A stretch of DNA of 64,000 bases from Terriglobia bacterium. GTDB lineage: Bacteria; Acidobacteriota; Terriglobia; Bryobacterales; Bryobacteraceae. Positions 42,608 through 53,200 of the stretch are shown here, piece by piece. The notes under the pieces were generated by a model. The model did not search any database, had not been told where the DNA came from, and saw only the letters and a program-made list of their open reading frames with translations. How positions within the stretch are numbered: the stretch's first letter is position 1; every line of letters begins with the position of its first letter. Made by a program: the position numbers and the translations under genes. The DNA lies in contig JAIQFN010000033.1 of NCBI GenBank assembly GCA_020073265.1, positions 1 through 64,000 on the forward strand, read 5' to 3'.

Positions 42608-45421
42608 TCAGTTGGGACTGCCGACTACTTCGAATGCCGCCCAGTAAAAAGGATGCGAATACTTGCCGCCGCCGATCAGGCCGAGTGCGGCATTCCGGAG
42701 CGAGGCGGCCTTTCCGAGCATGGACCCCGAGCGACGGCCCTCCAGCAGCCCTCGGTGGAACCGGATCATCAGGTCCGAATCGCTGGATGATTCTACTGGC
42801 CACAGACTCGCCACGGTGGTGGGAACGCCCGCCACGAAAGCGGCCCACAGCATTCCGTCAATTCCTTCGCCAGGCGGGGCGCGGCCACGGGCGGTTTCGC
42901 AAGCCGACAACACCAGTACGTCGGCCTTGAGATTGAGCGCCATCAGTTCGCGCGCCTCGAAAATACCGTCCTCGCCGCCGGACTTGGCGAGGAGCACGCG
43001 GGAGTACATGGGACTTGCATTGTCCAGAACCGCGTGCGAAGCGAGATGCAGCACTCTGTACCGCCCGGCTTCTGCCTTTAAGGCAGCTTCGGTGGCTGCT
43101 TCGCCCGTCAGAACCCGGCTGGCTTCGGAGCCATACAAGCCTTGAATGGCCCGAACCTGCCGGGCCGCTTCCGGCAGCCGATCATGCCCGGCCGGGTCCC
43201 CGAAGGCCAGCAACTCGCGGTCGGCGGAAGTCTGACTGCGGCCCCGGGAGATGCGCATCGTTTCGCGAAGCACGGCCATCGACGGCGAGTAGGACACCGC
43301 CGCGTCTTCGATCAAGAAGTGCTTCTCACGCGGCTGCAGCGCATGGAACGGTATATCCCAGAGCTGCTCATCCGGAATGACGATCAGGGCAGTCTGGCCC
43401 GACAGGTCCGCTTCCACTGGACCCAGCAATATACGGTACAGTTCCCGTGCCGCCGGCGCATAGCCCAGATCGTGCGAGGCAAGCTGGCGGTTGAACTCGG
43501 AAGCCTTCGCGGCCAGTGCGGCTTGGCCGATGCCGAGCGCCGCCACGCGCGGGCGTGTCCCAGGCTTGATCACAAACACGTACGTGTTGGCGGGAGTGAC
43601 CAGGTAGTTGAGCACCAGGGCACGGGCCTCCGCCGCGGTCTCCTCGATCTGGGCAACGCTCAGCGCCGGCGCCACTCCGCGCTGGAAAGCCGTCTCGGGG
43701 TGAGCGGCATAGAGCGTGCTTTGCAGAGCGGCGAGTTCACGCCGCGCCCGATCGAGCTCTGCCCTCGGAGCCGGCGCCTCGGGTTGAGCGGCGATCTGAA
43801 GATTCAACGCCACCAGCCGGCTCTCGATGCTTCGTTCGGCTCGCCGCTCCTCGGCTGTCAGCGCCTTATTCAGATCCACACGGCCGGAGCGAAGAATATC
43901 ACCCAACACCCGCGACTTGGATCGCTCCGTAAACTCGAGCGCCTCTTCCGTTTTGCCGGCTGCCAGCGAAATGGCGACTCGTTCCTGGTAGGGCTCGAGT
44001 TTGTTGGCAAAATAGGCCGGCAGTGCCGACGGCGGCGCTGTCACGCGGGCGCGCAGGGATTCGATGGTAGCGATCGAGGCGTCGAATTCTCGGGCCGCTT
44101 CTTTGTCGCGCTGGAGACGGCGCAACGCCTGGCCCACCGCCAGTTGTGCCTCCCAAAGCGTTTCCGGCCGATCGATGCTGGCGAGCAGGTTCTCGGCTTC
44201 CCGAGCCAGGGCCAGCGCTTCATTCACATGTCCCAATGCCAGCTTCATATGCGCCAGCTCGGACAAAGTGCCCGCCAGGTTCGGCGTATCCGAAATTTCA
44301 CGCTCGATCGCGGCGGCCTGGCGCATCTCGGCGTCGGCCTCCGCGTAGTGCTTAGAGCGGAACGACACGCGCGCCAGCCCGACGCGCGCCTCCGACTCCA
44401 CCAGCCGGTAGGAGCTCGCGCGCGACAGGTCGAGACACTCGCGATAATGCCGCGCAGCTTCCTGCAGATGGTTTGCCGACAGCATCTCGGCGCCGAGGTT
44501 CTTGTGTAAGTCGGCGTCGATGCTCTTGTCGCCGACCGTGCGATTCAACGCCACCGCCTTGGTGAAGAACGCGATGGCCTGCTCGTGGTCGCCTTGCGCG
44601 GCGTAAACCAGACCGATATTGTTGGTCGCCTCGGCCACCGCCCAGCGCGCGCCGATCCGTTCATCGGCCTGAAGCGCTTGCCGATAGGCCTGCAACGCCG
44701 GGCGGTAATTTCCGCGATAAGTCTCGATCACCGCGATGTTGTTCAGCGCGTTTCCGAGCCGCGAATCGTCGCCCAGCCTTTCAGCGATCGCCATACTTTG
44801 CCGGCTGTACTCCAAGCCGCGCTCATAGTCGCCCAGCTCGCCATATCCGATGCCAAGATTGTTCAGCGCGACGGCGCGCCGCCGGTCGTTTCCAAGCGCA
44901 CCGAACTCCCGTTCCGCCCGGTCCAGATATTCCAGCGCGAGCAGCTTGTCGCCCAATTGCCGGGAGGCGTTGCCCAGGTTGTTGAACGCCATCGCGACTC
45001 CGGCGCGATCGCCCAGTTTCTGCCGGATCTCGAGCGCGCGCTCGATGGTTTCCTTCGAAGCCTGGAAATCGCCTCTGCGGTACTGCACGTTCGCGATCTG
45101 CTGCAGCGCGTCGGAGATGCCTTTTTGGTCGCCCAGTTTCTCGCTGATCGCCAGGCCCTGCCGCGCCAGCTTCTCGGCGTTATCGTAGTTCGCCTTGCCG
45201 TATTCGACGGCGGCACTGCCGGTCAACGCGGCCGCCTGCGATTTCTCGTCGCCCGATTGAACCGCCAGATCGAGAGCGCGCCGATAAGCCCTCATTGCCT
45301 GGTCCCACTGATTGGCGGTGGCGGCCTGATCGCCTGCCGCGAGAAGATCCGCGAGTTCGCTGGTCTGCGCCGCGCAGGTCCAGGTCAACACGAGCAGAGC
45401 CAACGTTACCATGAACCGCAC
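42608..45421 (-). CDS. Secreted TPR-CHAT protease
   Basis: The 937-residue protein has a signal peptide (about 1-18), a TPR array of about nine or ten repeats (about 25-440: MAFNNLGNASRQLGD, ALNNLGIGYGELGD, ATNNIGLVYAAQGD), a helical linker and a C-terminal CHAT domain (about 620-930). The caspase-like dyad is intact: His796 in LHLASHAVLD and Cys841 in LVLSACETARG. CHAT proteins are cysteine proteases that cut specific partners. It is the first gene of the operon with the sigma and anti-sigma genes (gap to sigma seven bases). With a signal peptide it should sit in the periplasm, on the same side as the outer part of the anti-sigma factor, which is a plausible substrate. Confidence 0.9.
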   Translation of the reverse strand: MRFMVTLALLVLTWTCAAQTSELADLLAAGDQAATANQWDQAMRAYRRALDLAVQSGDEKSQAAALTGSAAVEYGKANYDNAEKLARQGLAISEKLGDQKGISDALQQIANVQYRRGDFQASKETIERALEIRQKLGDRAGVAMAFNNLGNASRQLGDKLLALEYLDRAEREFGALGNDRRRAVALNNLGIGYGELGDYERGLEYSRQSMAIAERLGDDSRLGNALNNIAVIETYRGNYRPALQAYRQALQADERIGARWAVAEATNNIGLVYAAQGDHEQAIAFFTKAVALNRTVGDKSIDADLHKNLGAEMLSANHLQEAARHYRECLDLSRASSYRLVESEARVGLARVSFRSKHYAEADAEMRQAAAIEREISDTPNLAGTLSELAHMKLALGHVNEALALAREAENLLASIDRPETLWEAQLAVGQALRRLQRDKEAAREFDASIATIESLRARVTAPPSALPAYFANKLEPYQERVAISLAAGKTEEALEFTERSKSRVLGDILRSGRVDLNKALTAEERRAERSIESRLVALNLQIAAQPEAPAPRAELDRARRELAALQSTLYAAHPETAFQRGVAPALSVAQIEETAAEARALVLNYLVTPANTYVFVIKPGTRPRVAALGIGQAALAAKASEFNRQLASHDLGYAPAARELYRILLGPVEADLSGQTALIVIPDEQLWDIPFHALQPREKHFLIEDAAVSYSPSMAVLRETMRISRGRSQTSADRELLAFGDPAGHDRLPEAARQVRAIQGLYGSEASRVLTGEAATEAALKAEAGRYRVLHLASHAVLDNASPMYSRVLLAKSGGEDGIFEARELMALNLKADVLVLSACETARGRAPPGEGIDGMLWAAFVAGVPTTVASLWPVESSSDSDLMIRFHRGLLEGRRSGSMLGKAASLRNAALGLIGGGKYSHPFYWAAFEVVGSPN

Positions 45422-45488
45422 GCCATGATTGTACGTCGTGCGACACCTGTGCCGCCCGTGGAACCACCCTAAAAAACCGTCCGACCAG

Positions 45489-46310
45489 TTAGCCGCGGCG
45501 AGCGAAGGCTTTCCGGAAAACGAGCGCCAACAGACCCAAACCCGCCGTCGCCAGTGTCGAAGGCTCCGGCACCGTGCTGGGCGTGTCGCCAGGTAGGGTG
45601 ACCTCTCCGGGAGTGGTCAAAAATCCCGAGGTTTGATCCATCGTAACGCCATCCGGTAGGTCGAAAGAGATCAGAGCCGTATGGGAGACACCCAGGGTAG
45701 CCGACCCGTTGGCATTCCCAGAGATGTTGAAAACGAATTGGTACTCAGTATGAGTTGCATCAACCGGGAACGTAACGGAAAGATCGTAAGGGAACGCCAG
45801 GTCTGTGTTACCGAAAAAGGGCGTCGGATCACCTGCCTGGACGTGGGCGCTGGTCGGGCATCCGTTGAAGGTACGATCCGCCAGGTAGACCTGCGTGCAA
45901 AAGATGTTAGCCGAGAAACTGACGCCGTTCAGTACCGGGTCCCCGAGCGTGTCGAAGACCCCGGCGATCATCATGTGTATGGTGACATCGCCGGATCCCG
46001 AGAAAGCCTGATTCACAATCAAATCGGCCGCCGCCACTTGGCCACTGCCGTCCGGGGCACCCATCACGTCGAAACCCAGAGCCCCGTGAAAAAGATCCGC
46101 GTAGGCTCCTGGTACCTCAGCCAGACTGCTCGACGTTTCTTCGTCGCCGATGGTACCCGAAGGGGAATGCAACTCGGCCACAACGATGAATGCGCCAGGA
46201 GTAAAGAGATCCAACTTGATGGGATCGACAATGGGGCCAGCCTGTGCCACACCTCCCGCAAACACAATCCCGAGCAGTAGCGCCGCCCATGGCCTGGCAT
46301 CCATCGTCAT
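45489..46310 (-). CDS. PEP-CTERM secreted protein
   Basis: The 273-residue protein has a signal peptide (about 1-24), a beta-rich body without recognised domain and the C-terminal signal VPEPSTLATAGLGLLALVFRK, a typical PEP-CTERM tail for exosortase sorting. ATG 46310 is chosen because GGAGG precedes it by six bases; the frame stays open to 46586 but without a start signal. The gene stands alone, 67 bases upstream of the TPR-CHAT start on the same strand; a run of six T after its stop is not preceded by a convincing stem. Confidence 0.82.
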   Translation of the reverse strand: MTMDARPWAALLLGIVFAGGVAQAGPIVDPIKLDLFTPGAFIVVAELHSPSGTIGDEETSSSLAEVPGAYADLFHGALGFDVMGAPDGSGQVAAADLIVNQAFSGSGDVTIHMMIAGVFDTLGDPVLNGVSFSANIFCTQVYLADRTFNGCPTSAHVQAGDPTPFFGNTDLAFPYDLSVTFPVDATHTEYQFVFNISGNANGSATLGVSHTALISFDLPDGVTMDQTSGFLTTPGEVTLPGDTPSTVPEPSTLATAGLGLLALVFRKAFARRG

Positions 46311-46528
46311 TCTGGTCCTCCGTGCACCGTTAGGTGTCTGACTTCGCCGTCGCATGATCTGAGGAACCATCGCGCGAGATATTACCTCCACTCCCAAGGA
46401 TCTCGAACGCGGGCTGGGTGAAAGCGTCGGCTGGCGCTCAGCGCCTTCGGCAACTTCCTGTGGATGAATTCCGGGCAGCACAGAGAACGCGGTTTGGTAC
46501 AATGTTAGCCACGCGGAGGTCCCACCGA

Positions 46529-47887
46529 ATGCGAGCGTACGCGACTGGTTTGATGCTCCTCTGCGCGGCATCCGCCGCCGCAGCACCCACCTTCACCAGA
46601 GATGTCGCGCCCATCTTTTACAAGAACTGCGTGAGTTGCCACCGTCCTGGGGAACTGGCTCCCATGTCGTTGCTCGATTACCGGTCGGCTCGTCCCTGGG
46701 CCAAGGCGATCCGGGCAGCGGTAGCGACGGGCAAGATGCCGCCCTGGTTTGCCGATCCCCGGTACGGGCATTTTTCCAATGACACCCGCCTGAAAGAGCA
46801 GGATATTGCCACGGTCAAAGCGTGGGTGGACGCAGGCGCGGCCGAGGGCGACCCCAAGGATCTGCCCGTGCCCCCAAAGTTCGTTGAAGGATGGCGTCTG
46901 GGAAAGCCCGATCTGGTTATCGACATCGGACAGGACTTCCGGGTGCCTGCCGGCAAAGACCTGTACAAGGATTTCGTCGTTCCCACAGCTTTCACGGAAG
47001 GCAAGTGGATTCGCGCCGCCCAGGTCCTGCCGGGAAACCGCAGGCTGGTTCATCATGTGCATGTCTACGTGGTGGCGCAGGGTACGGATGCTGATTCCCA
47101 ACAGGAGGCCAAGTTGGCGGTGGCCAACCGGGTACCGTCGCTCGCCGGCTTCGCGGAAATTGAAGACGGGTTGACGCGGGTTCGCGAGGATGCCCCGGTG
47201 ATCAACGACGCCTGCGCCGCCAACGCGAATCTTCCCAATTTGAGCGGCTTTGAGGAAGGATCGCTGACCACCATGCTGCCGGGCAAGCCGCCGGACGATT
47301 TCGACGTGTTCGGCGACGGCAGCACCGCCAAATACATACCCGCCGGGGCCAAGCTGCGGTTCCAGATCCACTATGCCAAAGTCGATGAGGCCGGTACCGA
47401 TCGGACCAGCGTTGGGCTGTACCTGGTAGCCAAGGCGCCGGAGAAGCCGTTAAGACGCGTGGATCTGCGCAATCGATTCTTTCTGATTCCCGCGGGCGCT
47501 GGAAATCACGAGGTGAAGCGGTGCTATGACGTGGAGCAGGACAAGCTGCTGGTGGCGATCACGCCGCACATGCACTACCGAGGCAAGGACGCAACCTATG
47601 AGCTGATTCACGCCGACGGCAGACATGAGATTCTCCTGGTGGTCCCGCATTACGACTTCAACTGGCAGTTACAGTACCGCTTCGAGAAGGCGATCCTGAT
47701 GGAAAAAGGAAGCCGCATGGTAGTTACGTTCCACTACGACAACAGTCCGAACAACCCGGCAAATCCGGAGCCGTCCAAGGCGATTCGCTGGGGCGACCGG
47801 ACCGAAGACGAAATGATGGTCACCTGGACCGAGACCATCAATGTTTCCCCGGCCGGTTCTTCCTTGAACGCATCCGCGGGGAAGTAA
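46529..47887 (+). CDS. Cytochrome c / copper type II monooxygenase-like protein (paralog 2)
   Basis: The 452-residue secreted protein (signal peptide about 1-19) has one haem site CVSCH (34-38) and a copper-monooxygenase-like region with His175-His176 (and His178), His281, His347 and His349 (PHMHYRG) and His402 (FHYDNS), all positions of paralog 1 kept. It has an insert of about 60 residues (about 186-265) that includes one cysteine (Cys229). ATG 46529 is chosen because GGAGGT lies eight bases upstream; ATG 46502 is possible. The gene converges on the seven-haem TPR cytochrome gene 13 bases away. Confidence 0.8.
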   Translation: MRAYATGLMLLCAASAAAAPTFTRDVAPIFYKNCVSCHRPGELAPMSLLDYRSARPWAKAIRAAVATGKMPPWFADPRYGHFSNDTRLKEQDIATVKAWVDAGAAEGDPKDLPVPPKFVEGWRLGKPDLVIDIGQDFRVPAGKDLYKDFVVPTAFTEGKWIRAAQVLPGNRRLVHHVHVYVVAQGTDADSQQEAKLAVANRVPSLAGFAEIEDGLTRVREDAPVINDACAANANLPNLSGFEEGSLTTMLPGKPPDDFDVFGDGSTAKYIPAGAKLRFQIHYAKVDEAGTDRTSVGLYLVAKAPEKPLRRVDLRNRFFLIPAGAGNHEVKRCYDVEQDKLLVAITPHMHYRGKDATYELIHADGRHEILLVVPHYDFNWQLQYRFEKAILMEKGSRMVVTFHYDNSPNNPANPEPSKAIRWGDRTEDEMMVTWTETINVSPAGSSLNASAGK

Positions 47888-47900
47888 CCGGGAAGAGCTC

Positions 47901-50159
47901 TTAACGCAGGCCCTGTAATGCAGCCTGGCGAATCGCCGGGTCGGGGCTCTCGGCAGCCTTCTCGAAATGTTCGCGCGCCTCGGAGGCATTTCCCTGCTGA
48001 GCCAGAATCTTTGCCAGCGCCAGTTGTGCGTCCGCCAGATCGGGTTTCAGCCGCACCGCCAGCCGATAGTGGTCCACCGCTTCGCGGGTACTTCCTCGCG
48101 CTGCCAGCAGGTCGGCCAGGTCGCTTTGCGCCTGAGCGCGATCCGGAGCCAGTTGTACGGTTTTCCGCAATTCGGCTAGCGCGCCATCGTAGGACTTGGT
48201 CAGCAGCAGAAGGAGGCCGTAGCCATGGTGAGCGTCCACATAGGCGGGGTCGCTGGCGATTGCTTTCTCGTAGTGGTACTTGGCTTGGGCATAATCGCCG
48301 CCACCCGCCAGCAGACTCGCGAGATTGCTGTGCGCGGCCGCCAGGTCGGGCTGAGTGCGAATCGCGTCGCGAAAGGCCTTTTCCGCACCCGTCTGGTCTC
48401 GTTTCTCCAGCCGAAGCAGCCCCAGTAGATTGCAGGCTTCCGGCTCATCGGGATTGGCTGCCAACGCGGACTGGAGCGCCGATTCCGACTTGTCCAGGTT
48501 TCCGAGGCGCAGATAGACGTTGCCCAGGTCGGTCAGAACGCCCGAATCCGTCGGCCCGGTCTCTGCCTTTTCCAGCGTCGCCGCGGCGCGCCCCAACTCC
48601 CCGGTGTCCACCAGTGCCGAGGCGAGCTCTTTCAACGCGGGTCGGAAATCCGGCTGGCGGCGAAGGGCTTCCTCGAACCATCGAATGGCTTCCTGTTTCC
48701 GCCCGGCCTTGGACTCAGCCTTTCCGAGTTCGAAATAGAACTCCGGCCTGACGGGATGGTTCTTATCGAGAGACTGCTGGAGCCGCGGGATGCCCGCCTG
48801 CAAACCGGCGCCGTTCTGAACTTGCGCGATTGCCACGTACAGCTCGTTGTCGGTGGTCTCGGCAAGCGGGTCCGGATAGTAAGGGACCACGGCGCCTTGG
48901 TAGGCGTGCTCGGCGGCCGCGTCCGTCTCCCGAAGTGGAGCCAGCAGGTCGCCTGCCGGCGCAGACCGTTGAATGAAATGGTCGGTCATCACTACGTGCA
49001 CGGCGTCGTCGGTCCGCCGCTTGGGCATGTGGCAGTCAACGCAATTCATCCCAGCCTTGGTGCCAGACGGATGAGCGGTCGCGTGGCAAGTGCGGCAGAC
49101 CGAAGTGTAGTGCTGGCTAGCCTCTGCTCCGCGGAGCGACTGATGCGGATTGTGGCAGGTGGTGCAGGTCATCTGGCTGGATCGAAAACACGCCGACTTG
49201 CGCAGGCGATAGGCGGCGTGCGCGACTTCGAACTTGCCATCACGGATTTGGCCTGGAGCGTGGTCGAAGTACACGGCGTAGTCGCCGAGCGGCTCTCCAG
49301 GCCGATAAGAAAACGGCTCGCGATCGAAGCGGCGAAGCATGCCGGGCAGTTGCCGGCTGGTGGTTTCCAGGTGGCACTGCATGCAGACGTCCAGTTGTCT
49401 TTCTCTGCTCAGGCGAGCGGGATTCAGGATTGAGCCGCGAATGGATTCCACCGTGGCGCGGCCAGACTGAGCGGCCTGGACGTGCTGCTGTCCGGGACCG
49501 TGACATCGCTGGCAGTCGATGCCCTCCGGCAAAGCGCCCGTTAGGATTGGCTCGTTGCCGCCGGAAGTTGGGCGCTCGTTCAATCCCGGATAGCCATTGT
49601 GACAGAACAGGCAGTCATACGAGATCGCACGGCGGAAATCGCGCTGGTCCGGCCGGTCGTAACCGGGACTCATGGCCCAGTAGCCGCCTTTTTCGGCGTA
49701 CCAGCTCACTGGAAGTTCAATGAGCTTCCCTTCCGGGCTGCGATGCAGGTAGGTGCGGGCATGGTTGCCGGAGCCGATGACAAAGTCCACTGCATACTCG
49801 ACCACATTGGCCGGTTGTCCGTCGAAGCCGAGCTGGTGGCGGCGCTGGTACAGTTTTCCATCCCGCTCCAGCATGGTGTAATACCGGTCGGAGTCGCGAT
49901 GGTAAAAGACGTTGTGGCTGCTGTAGTCCTCGACCGTGCTTTCAGGGCGAGGACGATACAACGACCGGCCCATGCCTGTGAGCCGGTATGTCTTGGCGAT
50001 CTCTGAATGACAGCCGGCACAGGCGCCCGGATCGGCGTAGCTCGACCGAGCCTCGGCCGCCGGATGCGACGGCTTGCGCGTGAGCAGAAAAAAGTAGCAA
50101 GCGGCCGCAGTCAGGGCGATTACGCCCAGAACTACGGCCAGCTTGCTTCGAAAACTCAC
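47901..50159 (-). CDS. Membrane-anchored seven-haem cytochrome c with TPR domain
   Basis: The 752-residue protein has a membrane anchor near the N-terminus (about 8-26), a cytochrome part with seven CxxCH sites (CAGCH, CLFCH, CQRCH, CMQCH, CTTCH, CRTCH, CVDCH) in residues 45-390 and a C-terminal array of about eight TPRs (about 430-740). The haem part resembles cytochrome c554 / multihaem nitrite-reductase-like proteins, and the TPRs offer a docking surface for partners. GTG 50159 is preferred (GGATGGAG close by); GTG 50177 is also in frame. It lies behind the TonB receptor gene on the same strand, 79 bases after its stop. Confidence 0.88.
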   Translation of the reverse strand: MSFRSKLAVVLGVIALTAAACYFFLLTRKPSHPAAEARSSYADPGACAGCHSEIAKTYRLTGMGRSLYRPRPESTVEDYSSHNVFYHRDSDRYYTMLERDGKLYQRRHQLGFDGQPANVVEYAVDFVIGSGNHARTYLHRSPEGKLIELPVSWYAEKGGYWAMSPGYDRPDQRDFRRAISYDCLFCHNGYPGLNERPTSGGNEPILTGALPEGIDCQRCHGPGQQHVQAAQSGRATVESIRGSILNPARLSRERQLDVCMQCHLETTSRQLPGMLRRFDREPFSYRPGEPLGDYAVYFDHAPGQIRDGKFEVAHAAYRLRKSACFRSSQMTCTTCHNPHQSLRGAEASQHYTSVCRTCHATAHPSGTKAGMNCVDCHMPKRRTDDAVHVVMTDHFIQRSAPAGDLLAPLRETDAAAEHAYQGAVVPYYPDPLAETTDNELYVAIAQVQNGAGLQAGIPRLQQSLDKNHPVRPEFYFELGKAESKAGRKQEAIRWFEEALRRQPDFRPALKELASALVDTGELGRAAATLEKAETGPTDSGVLTDLGNVYLRLGNLDKSESALQSALAANPDEPEACNLLGLLRLEKRDQTGAEKAFRDAIRTQPDLAAAHSNLASLLAGGGDYAQAKYHYEKAIASDPAYVDAHHGYGLLLLLTKSYDGALAELRKTVQLAPDRAQAQSDLADLLAARGSTREAVDHYRLAVRLKPDLADAQLALAKILAQQGNASEAREHFEKAAESPDPAIRQAALQGLR

Positions 50160-50238
50160 AGCTCCATCCAAGCACACTCGCGCGTGCGCCGGACAGCGAA
50201 GCCGAGGCCGGGCGCGACGGCACCCGGCTTCGCGAGCC

Positions 50239-53200
50239 TCAGTAGTTCAACCGAAGGGCGAATTGAACCAGCCTGGGATTGTTCAGTTGCGAACCGATTA
50301 CCCCAAAGGTGGTCGTTCCCAAGGCGACGCCCGGCCGTCCGAACTGCACGCGATTGAAGAGATTAAACACCTCCGTGCGGAACTGGAGCTGGAAGCGCTC
50401 GGTTATAGCCGTGTTCTTGAAAACCGTGAAATCGTAGTTCGCGACTCCATCCGTGCGGACGTCGGGCAGGTTGCGTCCAGCGTTCCCGAAGGTAGAGGCC
50501 GCCGGCGTGGTGAAGTCTGCAACATTGAACCATTCATTCAGCCGCGACTGCGCCGACCCATCCAGCTTCGCGCTTTGGCCTGTGCTGTTCGGCCGCGAGA
50601 GGCCACCGAAGGAATTCGTGAGATTCACCGCCGTGGACAACCCCAGCGGGAAACCGCCCTGGAAGGTAGAGATCCCATTGATTCCCCATCCGGATACCAG
50701 CTTCTCCGCCGGCCCGTGGAGTGAACTGAGATACTTCTTCTGCTTTCCGAAGGGGAAGTCGAGAACGTAACTTATCACCAGGCGGTGAGCGACGTCGAAA
50801 CTGGATAACGCGCGCTCCGCGGCCAGGTTGTAGTTGTTCGCTGCGACGCTAAAGGACGAAGTGGATTGGCCTCCTTCCAGCCAGAACGTGTCCGTTTCGC
50901 GGTCGGCAATCAGCTTGGACCAGGTGTAGGAGCCCGAGACCGTGCCACCTTCGGCGAAGCGTTTCTGGACGCGCACCTGCATGGAGTGGTAGATGGAGTT
51001 CCGGTTAGACTCTCCAAAACTCACCCCGTCGTACTGCGGGAACGGGCGCAGAAGCTGTCCCTGCGCGACGGTGGGAGCAGCCAGGATTCCCGTGGTCACT
51101 AGTCCGTAGAACGGGTTGGGAACCTGTTTCTGGAGCACGGCGCTGCCCAGAGCCTGGTTCTGCGGCGAGAGCTGGTTTTGATCGATCGCGCCCGCAAGAT
51201 GGGTGCCTTTCGCGCCGGCGTAGGCGACTTCGATCACAGTCCCGCCGGCAAGCTCCCGCTGAACGTTGAAGTTCCACTGTTGAATATACGCCGCCCGAGT
51301 TTCCACCCCGTTCGCGGTGAGCTGGTATCCGCTGCTGACAGACTGGGCGATGGCTTGGCCCAGCAGGGCGGTCTGGTAACTCGGATCGCGCCCGAGCGGT
51401 GCGAGCAAGCCATTCGGGAACGGATTGCTCAAGACGGCGTTCGGCGTCAGGCTGCCATCCAGGGTGGATGCCCAGTTGGTAGTGGTTTGGGTAAGCGGAC
51501 CAATGCTTCCGCCCCCGAGTATGTCGTATTGAGCCGGGTAGAAGATACCGTAGCCACCACGGAGCACGGTCTTATCAGTGAGGCGGTAGGCGAAACCTGT
51601 GCGCGGCGCAAACAGGAGGTAGTGCGGATTCTGATTGTAACGATTTTCGTGATCTGACGAGTTAACCAGCCCCAGCCGGCCCTTGAGCGGCAACCCGGTG
51701 TATGCGGCCGCTGGACTCACGGCATTCGGGAGAAATACGTCCATGCGGTCGAATCGCTCGGTGTAGGGAATGGTGGGTTCCCAGCGGATCCCGAGGTTGA
51801 TGGTCAACTTCCGGCTCAGTTGGAACGTGTCAGACGCATAATATCCCTGATAGTACTGCCTGGTAGCGTAAGGCGCCGGTTCGTTTGCGTTCCCACCCGA
51901 TCCGAACCCCAGCAGGAACGAGGCATATCCGGAGCCGGTGCCGGCGGGAGCAAACGGATTGGCCGAGGTGAAGAGATTGTCGAAGTTGTAAGAGCCGCTG
52001 GCATTCTGGCTTTGGCTGTAGTTGGTGTCCATTCGCCGGACTTCGCCGCCGAACTTCATGGTGTGACGGCCCTTGATCACAGTAAGACTGGGCGTGACCG
52101 CAAGAATGAGATTGTCTTGCAAAATCACGCTGCCCGTTCCGGAGATCGAAGCTATGTTCTGGATCACCGGGTAGGGGAAGGTGCGATACACAACCGAGTT
52201 GTTGAGACTGGCGGGCTGCCCGAACGTCGTGAGGTCGAAACCCAGGCTGGACGGGGAGCGATCATAGACGTACCGCACGCCCGAAAAACGAAAATCTCCA
52301 ACCACTGACGGACTGAACACGTAGGTGTCGCCGAGCACCAACTGTTGAGAAGTCACGGTTTCCAGCCCGATATCCGGGTGAGTCTTGTTTTGGAATGGAT
52401 CGATGGGGATGTTGTTGTACCACCAGCGCGTATAACGGCCGAACAAGTGCTGCTTGTCGCTGACGTTCTGATCCACCCGGCCATTGATCTGGTTGCTATC
52501 GCCGCCGATACTGGCGTTGGTGGAGAAGTTCAGGCTGTTGGTGAATGGCTGGCCCGGTATATTGGGGTGTGCGAACAAGTCCCGCATAGCCAGAGCCGTC
52601 TTATCCATGCGGCTGAGCGGGATCAAGTTGTTGTCGAACGGGCGGCGCAAGACGGTTTGGCCGGGCGCGCAGGGAGCGTTGCCCAGGACGCCGCAAGTGG
52701 TCAAGGGGTCGTAGATAGGAATCAAAGCGCCGGAGGCGCTACGCAGATTCGAGAAGTCGCCGTTGCGCCATTGGTCGGTCGGGACGCTCAGCAAATACGA
52801 TTGCCCCTGACGCTGTCGGAAACCTTCATAGCCAAAGAAGAAGAACGTCTTGTCTTTCACCACGGGTCCACCGATCGTCCCTCCAAACTGGTTCTGGGTG
52901 AAGGGAGGACGCGCTACGCCGGTCCGATTGTTGAAAAAGTTGTTGGCGTTTAGGACCTTGTTTCGCAGGAACTCATAGGTGCTGCCGTGGAACTCGTTCG
53001 TTCCGGACTTGGTGGTGAGATTGATAACTCCGCCCGCAAAACGGCCGTACTCCGGGCCAATGTTGTTGGTCTGCACACGGAACTCTTGCACCGCATCCTG
53101 GGCCGGAAGCATGGTGGTCAGGTTAACCAGGAACAGGTTCACCGGACCTCCGTCGATGTAGGTGACACTCTGGTTCCCAAAACCGCCGCCGATCTGGAAG

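Noticed and set aside
19759-45421. Type III-E CRISPR/craspase-like system from the Cas6-like and TPR-CHAT genes
   Set aside because: The genes are 22 kb apart, no Cas7-11 or array exists here, and the TPR-CHAT protein carries a signal peptide, so it cannot be a cytoplasmic craspase part.
45422-45488. T6 run after the PEP-CTERM gene as intrinsic terminator
   Set aside because: No stem of more than three pairs precedes the T run.
47893-47902. Palindrome AAGAGCTCTT between convergent stops as regulatory site
   Set aside because: Ten bases in one place between two gene ends, with no promoter near and no other copy noticed.
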